From: SPCO01 sp964579825
GTDB lineage: Bacteria; Chloroflexota; Limnocylindria; Limnocylindrales; CSP1-4
Length of the DNA: 64,000 bases
Assembly (NCBI GenBank): GCA_964579825.1
Contig: CAZOHT010000008.1
Coordinates: 1-64,000, forward strand
Reading direction: 5' to 3'
The number at the start of each line of letters is the position of its first letter. Positions within the stretch are counted from its first letter, which is position 1. The notes beneath the pieces were generated by a model that saw only the letters and a program-made list of their open reading frames with translations, was not told the origin of the DNA and did no database searches. Of this stretch, positions 54,456-64,000 are shown one piece after another. A program made the position numbers and the translations under genes.

Positions 54456-57400
54456 GTGCATCGTGGTCGCGGCCGCTCGATGAATCGCGTCGCCTGCCTG
54501 ATCGCCGTGGCGGCGATCGCCTCTGAGGCGATGCTCGCGAACGTGCCGATCGTCAGGGCGGCATCGCCGGAGCCGTCGGGTCAGGTCGAGACCGCTCCGT
54601 CGCCGTCGACCGAACCGACCTCGTCACCGGCGGCGACCCAGCCGGTTTCAACGCCATCGCTCAACGCGCCGGGTTCGCCGATCCCGTCCCTCAGCGCCGC
54701 TCCATCCATCGTGCCGCAGGCGACGCCTGTGCCAGTGCCGATGACTCCGGACCACGCCGACCCAAAGCCCGGAGCCACGGAGATCGTCGCCGAGCGGACC
54801 GACCGGTCGCAGACGTACGACAACCACGACGGCACGCGGACGACCGAGTTCTACGTCGAACCGGTCTTCTACAAGCCCGAGGGGTCTGACACCTATCAGC
54901 CGATCGAACTCGGCTTCGATGCGACGAACCAGGACGGGCTTGAGGCGATCTCAAGCAAGGCCCCGATCACGATCGGCTTGGCCGAGTCCACCTCGACCGA
55001 CAACTTCCTTCGACTCAGCGATGGCGCACAGCAGATCGGATTTGCGATGCCGGCCGACCTTGCCAGAACCGCCGAACCGGTCAAACCAGCGATCGACGGT
55101 CGGGTTGCAGACTTCAGGGACTTCTACCCAGGGATCGACCTCCGCGTCATCGCCAACGCCGATGGGGCGAAGTCGTTCTTCATCTGGCACTCCAACCCGG
55201 CCGACTCGACCCTTCGCTATGTCGTCGACGCCCCAGGCTTGACGCTTGTCGCCGAGCGGGATGGCTCCATCTCGTTGATGGGTGCGAACGAGAAGGTCGT
55301 CGCGTCGATCCCCCGACCCTATGCCGTGGACTCGACCGCGGATGAGCGCGCCGGCGGCGGTCGGTTCACCGACAAAGTCTCGCTCAACCTGGCTGAGGAC
55401 GGCAGGACGATCACGGTCGCGGTCGATCCCGATTGGCTGAAGACCGCCGTGTATCCGGTCTACGTGGATCCGTCCACGGGCTGGGTCGTCAACAGCGGGA
55501 CCAACACCTACGGCGATGCCTTCACGGCGTCGAACTATCCGGGCACCAACTTTGGCAACTACCAGCGTCCCGACTCGCCCTACTACCACGAGCTGTGGAA
55601 TGGACTCGATCCATCCGGAACCTCGGGTACCAGCCTGACCTACTTGAAATGGAATCTGAGCGGGATCATGGACACGACGGTCGAGTCGGCGACCCTCGCC
55701 CTTGATCCCTACCACCAGTACTACGACGCCCCGACGGTGCTGAACACCTACGTCCGCCGCGTCGAAGAGCTCTGGTATCAGAACTCCGTGACCTGGACCA
55801 CGGCACCCGACTTCACGTACGACGACTCGAGCACCGCCGGCTGCGTCGAAGGCGCCTGGTGCTACTGGGATGTCGCCGCCATCGTCCAGAAGTGGACGAA
55901 CTGGAGTTTCACGAACTACGGATTCCAGATCGACAACGAGGGGCACGGGTCGACGTATTGGAAGCGCTTCGTGTCGTCGGAGGAGACGACGACCGGGATG
56001 GTCCCGCAACTCAAGGTCATCTACCACGTCCCGACCGTCACGGACCTGACCCCGCGGTTCACGGGAACGGTGGCCTGGTCCACGCCGAATGCACAGACCA
56101 AGTTCCAGGTCGAGGTCGCCACCGACGGGACCTTCACGACCCCGGTGGCCCTATCGGGTCAAGTCGCAAGCTCCGCGACCAGTTGGCGGATCCAGCCCAA
56201 TCAGGTCACGCCGATGGTTGACGATGCCGTCTACTCGTATCGTGTCAGGATCTTTGATGGTTCCTGGACCACCTATGCCCAGGGCACCTTCACCTACGAC
56301 GCGTACCTGCGTGGCGAGGAGACCTACTACGACAGCGTGCCGTTCGACCTCGGTGGCGGCCTCGGTCTCGAGGTCGGCGCCCAGAACGGCGAGGCTCGAC
56401 TCCAGCGCGACCTGTTCAGCATCCCGTCCTATGGACCCGCGGGCGAACTGCGCCTGACCCACAGCTCGCTCGATCCGTCGGGTGCCGGCGCATTCGGGGT
56501 CGGCTGGTCGTCGAACCTCACCCAGTACCTGACCTTTGAGAACGGCCTCGTCGTGTGGCACCGCGCCGATGGGGGCCGGGTCGCCTTCTCGAACGCGACC
56601 GGCAGTTGGCTTGTCCAGGGTGGCCACTTCGAAACGCTCGTCCGTGGCACGAACGATGTCATCACGTTGAAGGATCAGACGAAGCTGACCTTCCAGAACT
56701 CGAGCGCTGGACACCTGCTCTCGATCACCAACCGCTTCGGCAAGGCACTCACCATCACTGGCTGGGGTACGTCAACCGTCACCGCGACCGACGCAGCCGG
56801 CCGCGCCACGACCCTCGGCTTCACGGGCTCGCTCATCACCAGCGCGACCGACTCGGCCGGTCGTGCCTGGGGCTTCACCTACACCGGCACAAACCTCACG
56901 ACCCTGACCGATCCCGCAAGCAAGACCACGACCTTCGCCTATAGCGGCAGCAAGGTGACCACGATCACTCGTGCGCGGACCAAGGCGGCCGGCGGGACCG
57001 ACTCGATCGTCTGGGCCATCGGTTACACCAGCGGCCTCGTGACCAGCGTCACCGACCCGATCGGTGCCGCGACCGGAGGCACGCCGGCGCACACCTTCAC
57101 GACGACCGCATCTTCAACCGTCGCTGGTCCGCTGCGCACCTATTCCCCGGTCGTACGCAACACGACCACGTACACCCTCGATGGGTACGGGCGCTCCACC
57201 TCGATCCTCGATCCGGGCGGCTACACGACCAAGCAGACCTTCTATCCCGATGGAACACTCAAGCGCATCGACCGTCCGGTCGCGCTTTCGCCGTCGGCCA
57301 CCTGGGCTCGCACCGACTACCTCTATACGGCCGGCAACCTTGTCCAGGAGACCGTGGGCCTCGATGCGACCGCGACCGGAGCACCGACCAGCACGATCGT

Positions 57401-60400
57401 CAACGTCATGTCGTACAACGCGACCAATGACCTGCTGACCCGCTCCGAGGACGACGGAACGTCATTGGCCCGCGTCATCACGCTCAACAAGTACGACGGA
57501 TCAGGTCATCTGACCGACGTCATCGAGAACTGCACCACCACCGGGACGACGCCGCCGGCGACCGCCTCGAGTTGCACCGGCGCGGGCACCCACGACGGCT
57601 CGACGAACCTCACCACCACCTACAAGTACACCGCCAACGACCAGGTCGATGTCGAATGGAACCCGCGTGGCTATGCGACCAAGCACGTCTACGACGCGAA
57701 CGGGAACGAGACCTCGACCATCACGAACTGCACGACGTCTGGGACGACCGTCCCGACCCGCAACACCAGCTGCACCGCGGCTGGCACGCACGATGCCACC
57801 ACCAACGTCACGACGAGCGCGACCTTCGCGCTCGCCACGCGCGACGGCAAGGCCGGACTCCCTGGGACCACGACCGACGCCCTCGGTGCGATCACCACGA
57901 ACACCTACGACGTCATCGGCCGCCAGACCATCGAGGTCCTGCCGGGCGACGCCACCATCCCGGTGCTGACTCGGACCACGGTGTTCGACGAGTACGACGC
58001 GCCGCTGACGGTCACCGAATCCTGGCCGGGGCTGTCGCCCTCGCGTGTGACCACCTCGGTCTATGACCTGCGCGGGCAGCTGCTGACCGAGACCAACCCG
58101 GCTGGTGAGGTCACCTCCTCCGCCTACAACGCGGCCGGCGATGTCACGAGCTCCACGGCCAACGGCGTCACGACGACGAACACGGTGGACGGGCTGGGGA
58201 ATGTCACCTCCGAGGTCACGGGCGGCGTCACGACGGCGCACGCCTATGACGGGCGGAGTGTGAAGTTGACCAGCACGGGCGCTGGCGCCGACGTCACGCT
58301 GACGGTCGACGGGATCACCCGGCCAACCAACCGGAAGGTCGGCTCCGGCGTCGCCATCGAGGATTCTCAGGACCTGACCGTCGCCGGCCACATCAAGGTC
58401 AGCCGAAGGGTCGGGGCTGGGTGGGTCCTGCAGACGGACGCGACCTTGGACCGCCTCGGGCGACAGGTCTCCCTCGCGACGGGCCCGACGAGTCCGCTGA
58501 TCCAGACGTCCACGTTCGACGCCAACGGCAACGAAGTCGCTGCCACAGCGCCAGCGGCGAGTGGCAGCGGCCCGCTGACAACGACGACGTACGACGCGCT
58601 CGATCGAACGACGTCGGTCGTCGCCAACGACGTCGTAAGCGTCACCGACGCCACGAGCCAGGACTTGACCACCATCAGCTACTACGACGCCGCGGGCCAG
58701 GTCGTCGCAACGAAGGATCCGCTCAATGTCGTGACCCGGACCTTCTACAACGTCCGCGGCTTGCCGACCAAGATCGTGCTCAACTGCACCGACACGGGCA
58801 CGACCGCGCCATCGAACCCGGCGACCTGCGCGGGCACGGGCACGGCATCGTCCTCCTACAACGTCGTCACGACGATGACCTACGACGGATCCGGATCCCA
58901 AGTTACCTCGACGCAGGTCATGAGCACAGGTTCGATCGTCACGGCATCCACGTACGATGCAGCGGGCCGGCTGACCAAGGTCATCGTGGATCAGGGCGGA
59001 CTCGCGCTCACGACCGAGTACGCCTTCGACTCGAATGGGCAGCCCTCGGCCGTCAAGGACCCGGCGGGGACCGTCAGTCGGACCTTCTACGACGCGGCCG
59101 GGCGAGTCAGCTCGACCGTGGCGAACTGCACGACCTCCGGCACGGCCCTACCGTCGCCGTGGGCCACCTGCACCGCTGGCGGCACGCACGACGGAACGTG
59201 GAATCTGACCACGTCATTCACGTACGACAGTCGCGGCAACAAGGCCACCGAGACGGCGCCGAACGGCCGTGTCACGTCGTACACGTATGACCTCGCCGGG
59301 CGCGTCATCACGCGGACCGACGACTCGGGTGTCAGCAACCTCGTGACCACCTACTTCTTCGACGAACTCGGAAACCAGGTGGCCATCCAGGCACCGACCA
59401 CGAATGGAACCACGTTCGCTGTCACACGCTTCCTCTACGACGGCTACGGTCGCGTGACCCGGGAGATCCGCAACTGCACGAACTCGGGAGTCACGGTTCC
59501 GATCATCCCGGCCGATGCCCCAGCGTCCTGCTCGGGTAACGGCACCGAGGACTGGCAGACCAATCTCAAGACCGACTACGCGTACGACGATCGCGGCAAC
59601 CGGATCCGCCTCACGGTGCCCGACCCGTCAGAGACCACCTCCGCTCCAGCAAGCGGGACCGCCGCGTACGTCACAACCCAATATGCCTTCGACGGTGCCG
59701 ACCGGCTTTGTCGCGTCGTGGAGCATGCGACTGGCTCGACCAACCTACAGACCCTTGCGAACCCCTGTTCAACGACGACCCAGACGACGGGTGCCGGCAC
59801 GAATGCTTCGACGCGTTACGTCTATGACGCCGCGGGCAGGATGACCAGCATGGTCGACGCCGCCGCCTACACGACCTCGTACGCCTACGACGGACTCGGT
59901 CGGACGACCTCCAGAACCGACGCCCTTGGAGCGACGCTGTATTGGAAGTACGACGAACTCGGCCGTCATACCCGGCAGGAGAACCGCTCTGACCCGCCGA
60001 TGACCGCGAGTGTCACCTGGACCTACGACAAGGCCGGGCGTCAGCTGACCCGGACGGCCGACAGCGTGACCACGACCTACACCTACGACGTGAGCGGCAA
60101 CAAGCTGACCGCGACCACGGGCAGCCAGGTCATCACCGCCACCTACGACCGACTGAACCGGCCGCTGACCGTCGACGACGAGGACGCCGGCTCGACAGCC
60201 GACACGACCTACACCTACGCCTTCACCAACCCCTCATGGACGGACCCGACCGGCACCTATGGCGTGACGCTCGACAAGTTCGACCGAGCTACCGCGATCA
60301 ATGATCCGGTCAACGCTGCCGACTTCACCGTGACCTATCGGGCTGACGGCCAGCGAGCGACGTTCGGCCAGCCCAACGGCAACACGACCGACTTCACCTA

Positions 60401-61856
60401 CGACACCGCCGGCCACCTGACCGGATCCGACGACGACACCTCGGGCGGCACCGACCGGGCCGTCTATGCCTGGACGTACAACCGGGCCGGCCAGGTCCTG
60501 AGCGAGGCCAGCACGATCACTGGCGATACCAGCAACGGCACGATCACTTATGGCTACGACAAGCTTGGGCGGCTGACCGGCTCGACCGTGGCTGGCACGA
60601 CCACCGCCTACGCCTGGGACGCCGTCCCGAACCGCACGAGTGTGAAGATCGGGGCCGGCACCGCCGCCCTGACCGCGTACGATGCTGCCAACCGGCCGAC
60701 CAGCGGCACGACCCCGACCGCTACGTACACGAGCGACGCCGATGGCCGCCTGACCGCACAGCCCGGCCAGCAGTTCGTGTGGGATCACCTCGGTCGCCTG
60801 ACCCAGGTCAAGAACAGCGGCGGGACCGTCCTCGCCACCTACAGCTACGACCCACTCGATCGACTCCGCCTGGTCGACTACGGCGGCAGCAACCGCATCC
60901 GCTTCCGCTATGTCGGACTGACCACGTCAGCGGCCCAATGGATCGACGATGTGGCTGGCACGGTCACCCGCAACATCGGCACCGGCTGGACCGGCGAGCG
61001 CCTGCTCGACTGGACCGGTGCCGGCTCCAACATCCGTATCTACGGTGAGAACGCCCACCACGACGTCACCTGGCTGGCCACCAACACGGGCACCGTCAGC
61101 CAGGCCCTCCGCTACGACCCATGGGGCACGCCGCGGACCACGGTCCCGACCGGCTACACGCCATTCCGGTTCCAGGGCAGCTGGTTCGACGACACGACCG
61201 CCCTGTCCTGGGTCGTTACCCGCTGGTATGCGCCCAACCTCGGTCGGTTCATCAGCGAGGACTCACTCCTGGGCGATGCCATCGACCCACCATCCCGGCA
61301 CCTGTACGCTTATGGGCAGGGCGAGCCGGTGGGGCGCTGGGATCCGGACGGGAGGTGCCCAACCGCAGCCGCGGTCGTGATCCCGGTTATTGGTCCGTAC
61401 TTCGCGATTAGCTCCTGCGCAATTTGGGTAGGTGCCTTGCTCGTGGTTCCGGTCGCAGCGGTAGCAATCTCGGCCCTACCCTTCAGCGCCTCCGATGCCG
61501 TGCCTCGTCGCATGGCGATAGGACTTTCGGTGACCCTTCCCCGCGCTGACGCAACGCAGATCAAGCCCGAGAAGTCGAAGAGGTGCTTTGCAATTGGTGA
61601 GTTGCAGGCAAGAGTCACCGCGTTTGCCCTGGCGCACAACTGCAGTCGGATGCCAGACTTGCCCGGCATGTCGACCCAGCAGCGGATGGCGTTGAATGCC
61701 ATCTGGATTGTGGAGATGATGGGCCTAAGAAAGACCCTCTACGACTGCGGTCGATACTACGACGTCATGTCCAAGTACTACCGATTGGAGAAGGGCTTGA
61801 CCTTTTCGTACTCGCCGCAATACCGGGTCAGCTGCCCGGTACCTAAGGGCCGCTGA
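54456..61856 (+). CDS. Second secreted RHS/YD-repeat toxin with novel C-terminal domain
   Basis: 2,466 residues. SD GGAGGG 8 nt before GTG 54456. Signal peptide (about 9-36), Pro/Ser/Thr linker, N-terminal beta domain, DNRLRE-like stalk (about 345-525), a fibronectin-like strand set, then YD repeats to about 2,230. The RHS core end (FRFQGSWFDDTTALSW, YAPNLGRFISEDSLLGD, HLYAYGQGEPVGRWDPDGR) stops at about 2,300. The remaining 166 residues are unrelated to the shell: two hydrophobic stretches (about 2,305-2,345) and a soluble end with six Cys in all. Five insertions of the form NCT-x-[ST]-G...C-x-x-x-GT occur in the shell. DNA of the tip is visibly poorer in G+C than the shell. Confidence 0.88.
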   Translation: MHRGRGRSMNRVACLIAVAAIASEAMLANVPIVRAASPEPSGQVETAPSPSTEPTSSPAATQPVSTPSLNAPGSPIPSLSAAPSIVPQATPVPVPMTPDHADPKPGATEIVAERTDRSQTYDNHDGTRTTEFYVEPVFYKPEGSDTYQPIELGFDATNQDGLEAISSKAPITIGLAESTSTDNFLRLSDGAQQIGFAMPADLARTAEPVKPAIDGRVADFRDFYPGIDLRVIANADGAKSFFIWHSNPADSTLRYVVDAPGLTLVAERDGSISLMGANEKVVASIPRPYAVDSTADERAGGGRFTDKVSLNLAEDGRTITVAVDPDWLKTAVYPVYVDPSTGWVVNSGTNTYGDAFTASNYPGTNFGNYQRPDSPYYHELWNGLDPSGTSGTSLTYLKWNLSGIMDTTVESATLALDPYHQYYDAPTVLNTYVRRVEELWYQNSVTWTTAPDFTYDDSSTAGCVEGAWCYWDVAAIVQKWTNWSFTNYGFQIDNEGHGSTYWKRFVSSEETTTGMVPQLKVIYHVPTVTDLTPRFTGTVAWSTPNAQTKFQVEVATDGTFTTPVALSGQVASSATSWRIQPNQVTPMVDDAVYSYRVRIFDGSWTTYAQGTFTYDAYLRGEETYYDSVPFDLGGGLGLEVGAQNGEARLQRDLFSIPSYGPAGELRLTHSSLDPSGAGAFGVGWSSNLTQYLTFENGLVVWHRADGGRVAFSNATGSWLVQGGHFETLVRGTNDVITLKDQTKLTFQNSSAGHLLSITNRFGKALTITGWGTSTVTATDAAGRATTLGFTGSLITSATDSAGRAWGFTYTGTNLTTLTDPASKTTTFAYSGSKVTTITRARTKAAGGTDSIVWAIGYTSGLVTSVTDPIGAATGGTPAHTFTTTASSTVAGPLRTYSPVVRNTTTYTLDGYGRSTSILDPGGYTTKQTFYPDGTLKRIDRPVALSPSATWARTDYLYTAGNLVQETVGLDATATGAPTSTIVNVMSYNATNDLLTRSEDDGTSLARVITLNKYDGSGHLTDVIENCTTTGTTPPATASSCTGAGTHDGSTNLTTTYKYTANDQVDVEWNPRGYATKHVYDANGNETSTITNCTTSGTTVPTRNTSCTAAGTHDATTNVTTSATFALATRDGKAGLPGTTTDALGAITTNTYDVIGRQTIEVLPGDATIPVLTRTTVFDEYDAPLTVTESWPGLSPSRVTTSVYDLRGQLLTETNPAGEVTSSAYNAAGDVTSSTANGVTTTNTVDGLGNVTSEVTGGVTTAHAYDGRSVKLTSTGAGADVTLTVDGITRPTNRKVGSGVAIEDSQDLTVAGHIKVSRRVGAGWVLQTDATLDRLGRQVSLATGPTSPLIQTSTFDANGNEVAATAPAASGSGPLTTTTYDALDRTTSVVANDVVSVTDATSQDLTTISYYDAAGQVVATKDPLNVVTRTFYNVRGLPTKIVLNCTDTGTTAPSNPATCAGTGTASSSYNVVTTMTYDGSGSQVTSTQVMSTGSIVTASTYDAAGRLTKVIVDQGGLALTTEYAFDSNGQPSAVKDPAGTVSRTFYDAAGRVSSTVANCTTSGTALPSPWATCTAGGTHDGTWNLTTSFTYDSRGNKATETAPNGRVTSYTYDLAGRVITRTDDSGVSNLVTTYFFDELGNQVAIQAPTTNGTTFAVTRFLYDGYGRVTREIRNCTNSGVTVPIIPADAPASCSGNGTEDWQTNLKTDYAYDDRGNRIRLTVPDPSETTSAPASGTAAYVTTQYAFDGADRLCRVVEHATGSTNLQTLANPCSTTTQTTGAGTNASTRYVYDAAGRMTSMVDAAAYTTSYAYDGLGRTTSRTDALGATLYWKYDELGRHTRQENRSDPPMTASVTWTYDKAGRQLTRTADSVTTTYTYDVSGNKLTATTGSQVITATYDRLNRPLTVDDEDAGSTADTTYTYAFTNPSWTDPTGTYGVTLDKFDRATAINDPVNAADFTVTYRADGQRATFGQPNGNTTDFTYDTAGHLTGSDDDTSGGTDRAVYAWTYNRAGQVLSEASTITGDTSNGTITYGYDKLGRLTGSTVAGTTTAYAWDAVPNRTSVKIGAGTAALTAYDAANRPTSGTTPTATYTSDADGRLTAQPGQQFVWDHLGRLTQVKNSGGTVLATYSYDPLDRLRLVDYGGSNRIRFRYVGLTTSAAQWIDDVAGTVTRNIGTGWTGERLLDWTGAGSNIRIYGENAHHDVTWLATNTGTVSQALRYDPWGTPRTTVPTGYTPFRFQGSWFDDTTALSWVVTRWYAPNLGRFISEDSLLGDAIDPPSRHLYAYGQGEPVGRWDPDGRCPTAAAVVIPVIGPYFAISSCAIWVGALLVVPVAAVAISALPFSASDAVPRRMAIGLSVTLPRADATQIKPEKSKRCFAIGELQARVTAFALAHNCSRMPDLPGMSTQQRMALNAIWIVEMMGLRKTLYDCGRYYDVMSKYYRLEKGLTFSYSPQYRVSCPVPKGR

Positions 61857-62318
61857 ATGCCATCCCTAGGACAATTGCCGGACTCAGTCGACGAGCAGGT
61901 CGAGGTCGCGCTCAAGGGGGAGTACGCGTGGTGGTTCCGTGCAGTCCTTGACGAGTTCGCGTTCTTGGGAAGCGACTACGACTATCGGATCAACCTAGTG
62001 GAACCCCACTTCAGGGGCTGCTCCGTCTTCTTTGGTCGACCCGAGGCGGACCTATTGTTCGCCTTCGAGCCAGAGTCGGAATTGGTCATTGGGGAGTTCT
62101 GGGTACGTCAAGCTCCCGGGCAAAACAATGTGCTCAAGTTGGACAACCTGCTTGCCGTGCGTGATCCAGGCTGGCGGAGCGTTCGTTTGCGCGACGACTT
62201 TCCAAGCGTGCAGGCCTGGGTAGCTGCCACGCTGACCGCATGGGCGGTCGGCCTAAAGGCCCATGCGCCAGACTTGCTGGCCGGTCAGTTCGTGGGGCAT
62301 CTACCGTGGACAGATTAG
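61857..62318 (+). CDS. Presumed immunity protein of the second RHS toxin
   Basis: 153 residues, no signal peptide or membrane helix. Its ATG directly abuts the toxin's TGA (0 bp). It is acidic, with an alternating beta pattern (DYDYRINLVEPHFRGCSVFFGRPEADLLFAFEPESELVIGEFWVRQA) and a C-terminal helix. The family is not recognised. The position, size and lower-GC composition match the immunity slot of polymorphic toxins, so neutralisation of the adjacent C-terminal domain is inferred. Confidence 0.65.
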   Translation: MPSLGQLPDSVDEQVEVALKGEYAWWFRAVLDEFAFLGSDYDYRINLVEPHFRGCSVFFGRPEADLLFAFEPESELVIGEFWVRQAPGQNNVLKLDNLLAVRDPGWRSVRLRDDFPSVQAWVAATLTAWAVGLKAHAPDLLAGQFVGHLPWTD

Positions 62319-62455
62319 TGCCACGCGTCGTCGTTCGCAGGCTTGTCTGATCTAGTCTCCCTTGCCCTACTCCCACTGCATCCGCATGCCGTTCGATACC
62401 GGCTGCAGCACCTCCGCGTCCGCTTCAGCGTCCGCCTGAGTGCCTTCTCTATATC

Positions 62456-62482
62456 CCCCCCCGACGTTGACTGACGTGGGGG
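62456..62482. terminator. C-rich/G-rich hairpin after the immunity gene
   Basis: CCCCCGACGT - TGACTG - ACGTGGGGG can form a stem of about nine pairs with one bulge, 138 bp after the immunity stop. No U-tract follows, so it may be a Rho-type or convergent barrier. The surrounding 62319-62588 shows no gene. Confidence 0.35.
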
Positions 62483-62588
62483 TGTCTCATACTCCTGATC
62501 CCTTGCATGCAGCTCGGAATTCGTCGCCGTCGTAGAGCCCCACGAGTCCTTCCGCCGTGACGCGAGGTGCGGCAGGCGGCAACTGCCC

Positions 62589-64000
62589 CTAGAAGTCGGG
62601 TCCGATGATGACCGGCTCGATGCCCAGGTCCTTGATGGTGATGTACTCCGGCTCCTGGTTGGCGAGGAACCACTCCACGTGGAGGATCGCCCGCTCGACC
62701 AGCCACGCGGCCATGACCGTGTCGTCATGCTCCCCCACCCCGGCGTAGCGGCCATTCAGGAAGCCGTAGGCACCGAGCTCCGCCTGGAACCGGCGGGCGA
62801 GACGGAGCGACGGCACATCGCCCGACGGGATGATCCACCGACCTCCGTGGAACGCCCGTGACAGGCGAGGGATCCCATCCTGCAGGTCGGCCTTGTTGGA
62901 CGAGAAGGTCTTGTGTCCCGAGATCACCTCGCGCGTTTGGGGCAGGCGCATCAGGGCATCGATGAGCCACTGCTGCATCCCGTTGTCCTCGACCTTGGCG
63001 ACCGACACCCGGTGCTGGACGACCAGGTCTCGGATCAGCTCGATCTGGGCATCGAACTCCAGGCCCTTCTCGCGGCGCATGTCGAGGACCCGACGTGTGC
63101 CGGTGTCGACGTCGTAGGCGACGACGATCATGGCCGTGAAGTCCGCCCCGGCGGCGGCCGACCGCGCGGGGTCGATGCCGAGCACGACGACTTCGCGGTC
63201 GCCGGCGGGATGGCCGGTCCCGAGGATGAGATCCGCCCCGGCAACGAGCGCGCGCTGGGTCAGGTCGAACGGGAACAGGGACGAGGCGTCGTCACGCGGG
63301 TCATTCTGGTACTCGCGACTGAAACTGACGGGGTCGGCGTCGCGGATGGCGTGCAGGGTGTCGGGCGGGAACCGTTCCGGCCACAGCGACTCGTCGGTCT
63401 CCTCGTCGAGCGCGCGGAACGTTTCGAACCGAAAGCCGAGCGGCGTATGGAGCGGATCGGGCTGCTTGCCCGTCCCCCGGCCCAGATGAGCCAGGAGGTC
63501 GGTCTGGTGGATGGCCGTGCCGATGATAACGAGCCGAGCGGGCGCCATCGGCAGGATCGTGCCCATGAAGATGTCGAGCGTCTTCTGGCGCTGTAAGAGC
63601 GTCCCCGTGTTGGCATCGTTGAGGACGTCGTCGAGGAGGAGCACGTCGGGATGCATGCCGCGCAGGCTCGAGTGGAAGGACCGGGCCCCGACCGTGGCGC
63701 CATTGCGCAGGCGGACCCTGGTCGCCGACCAGCTGGCCCGCTGCCGAGTGCCGGCGCCCGCCTCGGGCAGCAGCGGCGCGAACAGCCGACTGTTCGCCTC
63801 CAGCAGGTCCCGCAACCGGACCATGTGTTCGGACACCTGTTCGAGCGTCGCACTGAACAGCATGATCTCGAACGGTCCGGGCGCGCCGTCGATGAGACGC
63901 CCGCTGGCGTCACGTCCATGGCGCCAGCAGCACCAGGCGATGTAGGCGAGGAGGAGCGTCGTCTTGCCGTGCGAGCGCGGTGCCCGCAGGATCAGGCGCC
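62589..64000 (-). CDS. Phage-type terminase large subunit, N-terminus beyond window
   Basis: 470 codons in the window; the start lies past 64000. The ATPase Walker A is at about 63,945-63,990 (RAPRSHGKTTLLLAYIAWCC) and Walker B is DVLLLDDVLND. The motor's adenine/coupling segment LVIIGTAIHQTDLLAHLG follows. The RNase H-like nuclease domain begins VVVLGIDPARSAAAGADFTAMI (first Asp), continues VAKVEDNGMQQWLIDAL, and has a late acidic GVGEHDDTVMAAW with Asp. It cuts and packages phage DNA. It marks a prophage or phage-derived element at the island's right side. Codon use looks like the chromosome rather than the toxin tip. Confidence 0.9.
   Translation of the reverse strand, partial: RLILRAPRSHGKTTLLLAYIAWCCWRHGRDASGRLIDGAPGPFEIMLFSATLEQVSEHMVRLRDLLEANSRLFAPLLPEAGAGTRQRASWSATRVRLRNGATVGARSFHSSLRGMHPDVLLLDDVLNDANTGTLLQRQKTLDIFMGTILPMAPARLVIIGTAIHQTDLLAHLGRGTGKQPDPLHTPLGFRFETFRALDEETDESLWPERFPPDTLHAIRDADPVSFSREYQNDPRDDASSLFPFDLTQRALVAGADLILGTGHPAGDREVVVLGIDPARSAAAGADFTAMIVVAYDVDTGTRRVLDMRREKGLEFDAQIELIRDLVVQHRVSVAKVEDNGMQQWLIDALMRLPQTREVISGHKTFSSNKADLQDGIPRLSRAFHGGRWIIPSGDVPSLRLARRFQAELGAYGFLNGRYAGVGEHDDTVMAAWLVERAILHVEWFLANQEPEYITIKDLGIEPVIIGPDF

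Overview
The window is high-GC bacterial DNA with short intergenic gaps and many adjacent genes overlapping by 1-4 bp (ATGA, GTGA, TGATG, and one apparent CTGA). GTG and TTG starts are common. The gene content (fused CtaA-CtaB, PyrR-led pyrimidine operon, GltS, TerC, lysyl oxidase with SLH-like repeats, WapA-like RHS giants) fits an uncultured soil or freshwater Chloroflexota of the Limnocylindria/Ellin6529 kind. This is inference without a marker gene, and a high-GC actinobacterium is not excluded. Two 100-N gaps, each flanked by an identical 55-bp sequence, mark it as a scaffolded (probably metagenomic) assembly.

Positions 1-37.2 kb read as ordinary chromosome. Order: the start of an MBL-fold hydrolase; an M3-like metallopeptidase with a YczE-like membrane protein; the heme O/heme A synthase fusion; a thioredoxin-fold lipoprotein. 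A minus-strand pyrimidine cluster follows (two uncharacterised genes, then pyrK, pyrD, pyrE). Next are a YbaK-type deacylase, a PLP decarboxylase, a cyclic-nucleotide-binding protein, an FAD amine oxidase and a Phd/VapC pair. The second pyrimidine operon, pyrR-pyrB-pyrC, has two PyrR-type RNA loops in its leader. After it come a DPBB protein, an ECF sigma/anti-sigma pair, a GalT-like protein, lipB, a YeiH transporter, IclR divergent from an aldose epimerase, a VIT1-like transporter and a flavodoxin. Then follow a repeat-rich gap region, two secreted proteins, GltS, a Na+/H+ antiporter, TerC behind a yybP-ykoY (Mn2+) riboswitch, an Ntn hydrolase and a lone ectoine synthase.

From the truncated tRNA-Gly at 37.28 kb to about 62.3 kb the window is an accessory conflict island. 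A 3,642-residue RHS/YD-repeat protein (minus strand) ends in an AHH nuclease and overlaps an immunity gene by 4 bp. A second RHS protein (2,466 residues, plus strand) has an unrecognised membrane-plus-cysteine C-terminal domain, directly followed by a presumed immunity gene. Between the two lie a TBP-like/TIR (CAP12-type) effector, a Shedu nuclease (SduA), a large PIN-like protein and decayed HTH and DUF429 genes. The window ends in a phage-type terminase large subunit.

The most interesting unexplained signals are: a 164-bp element with terminal inverted repeats present twice at identical length (12.76 and 28.75 kb); the novel toxin/immunity pair at 61.36-62.32 kb; a five-times repeated Cys-x-Cys insertion in the YD shell of the second RHS protein; and the compact defence cluster between the two RHS toxins.
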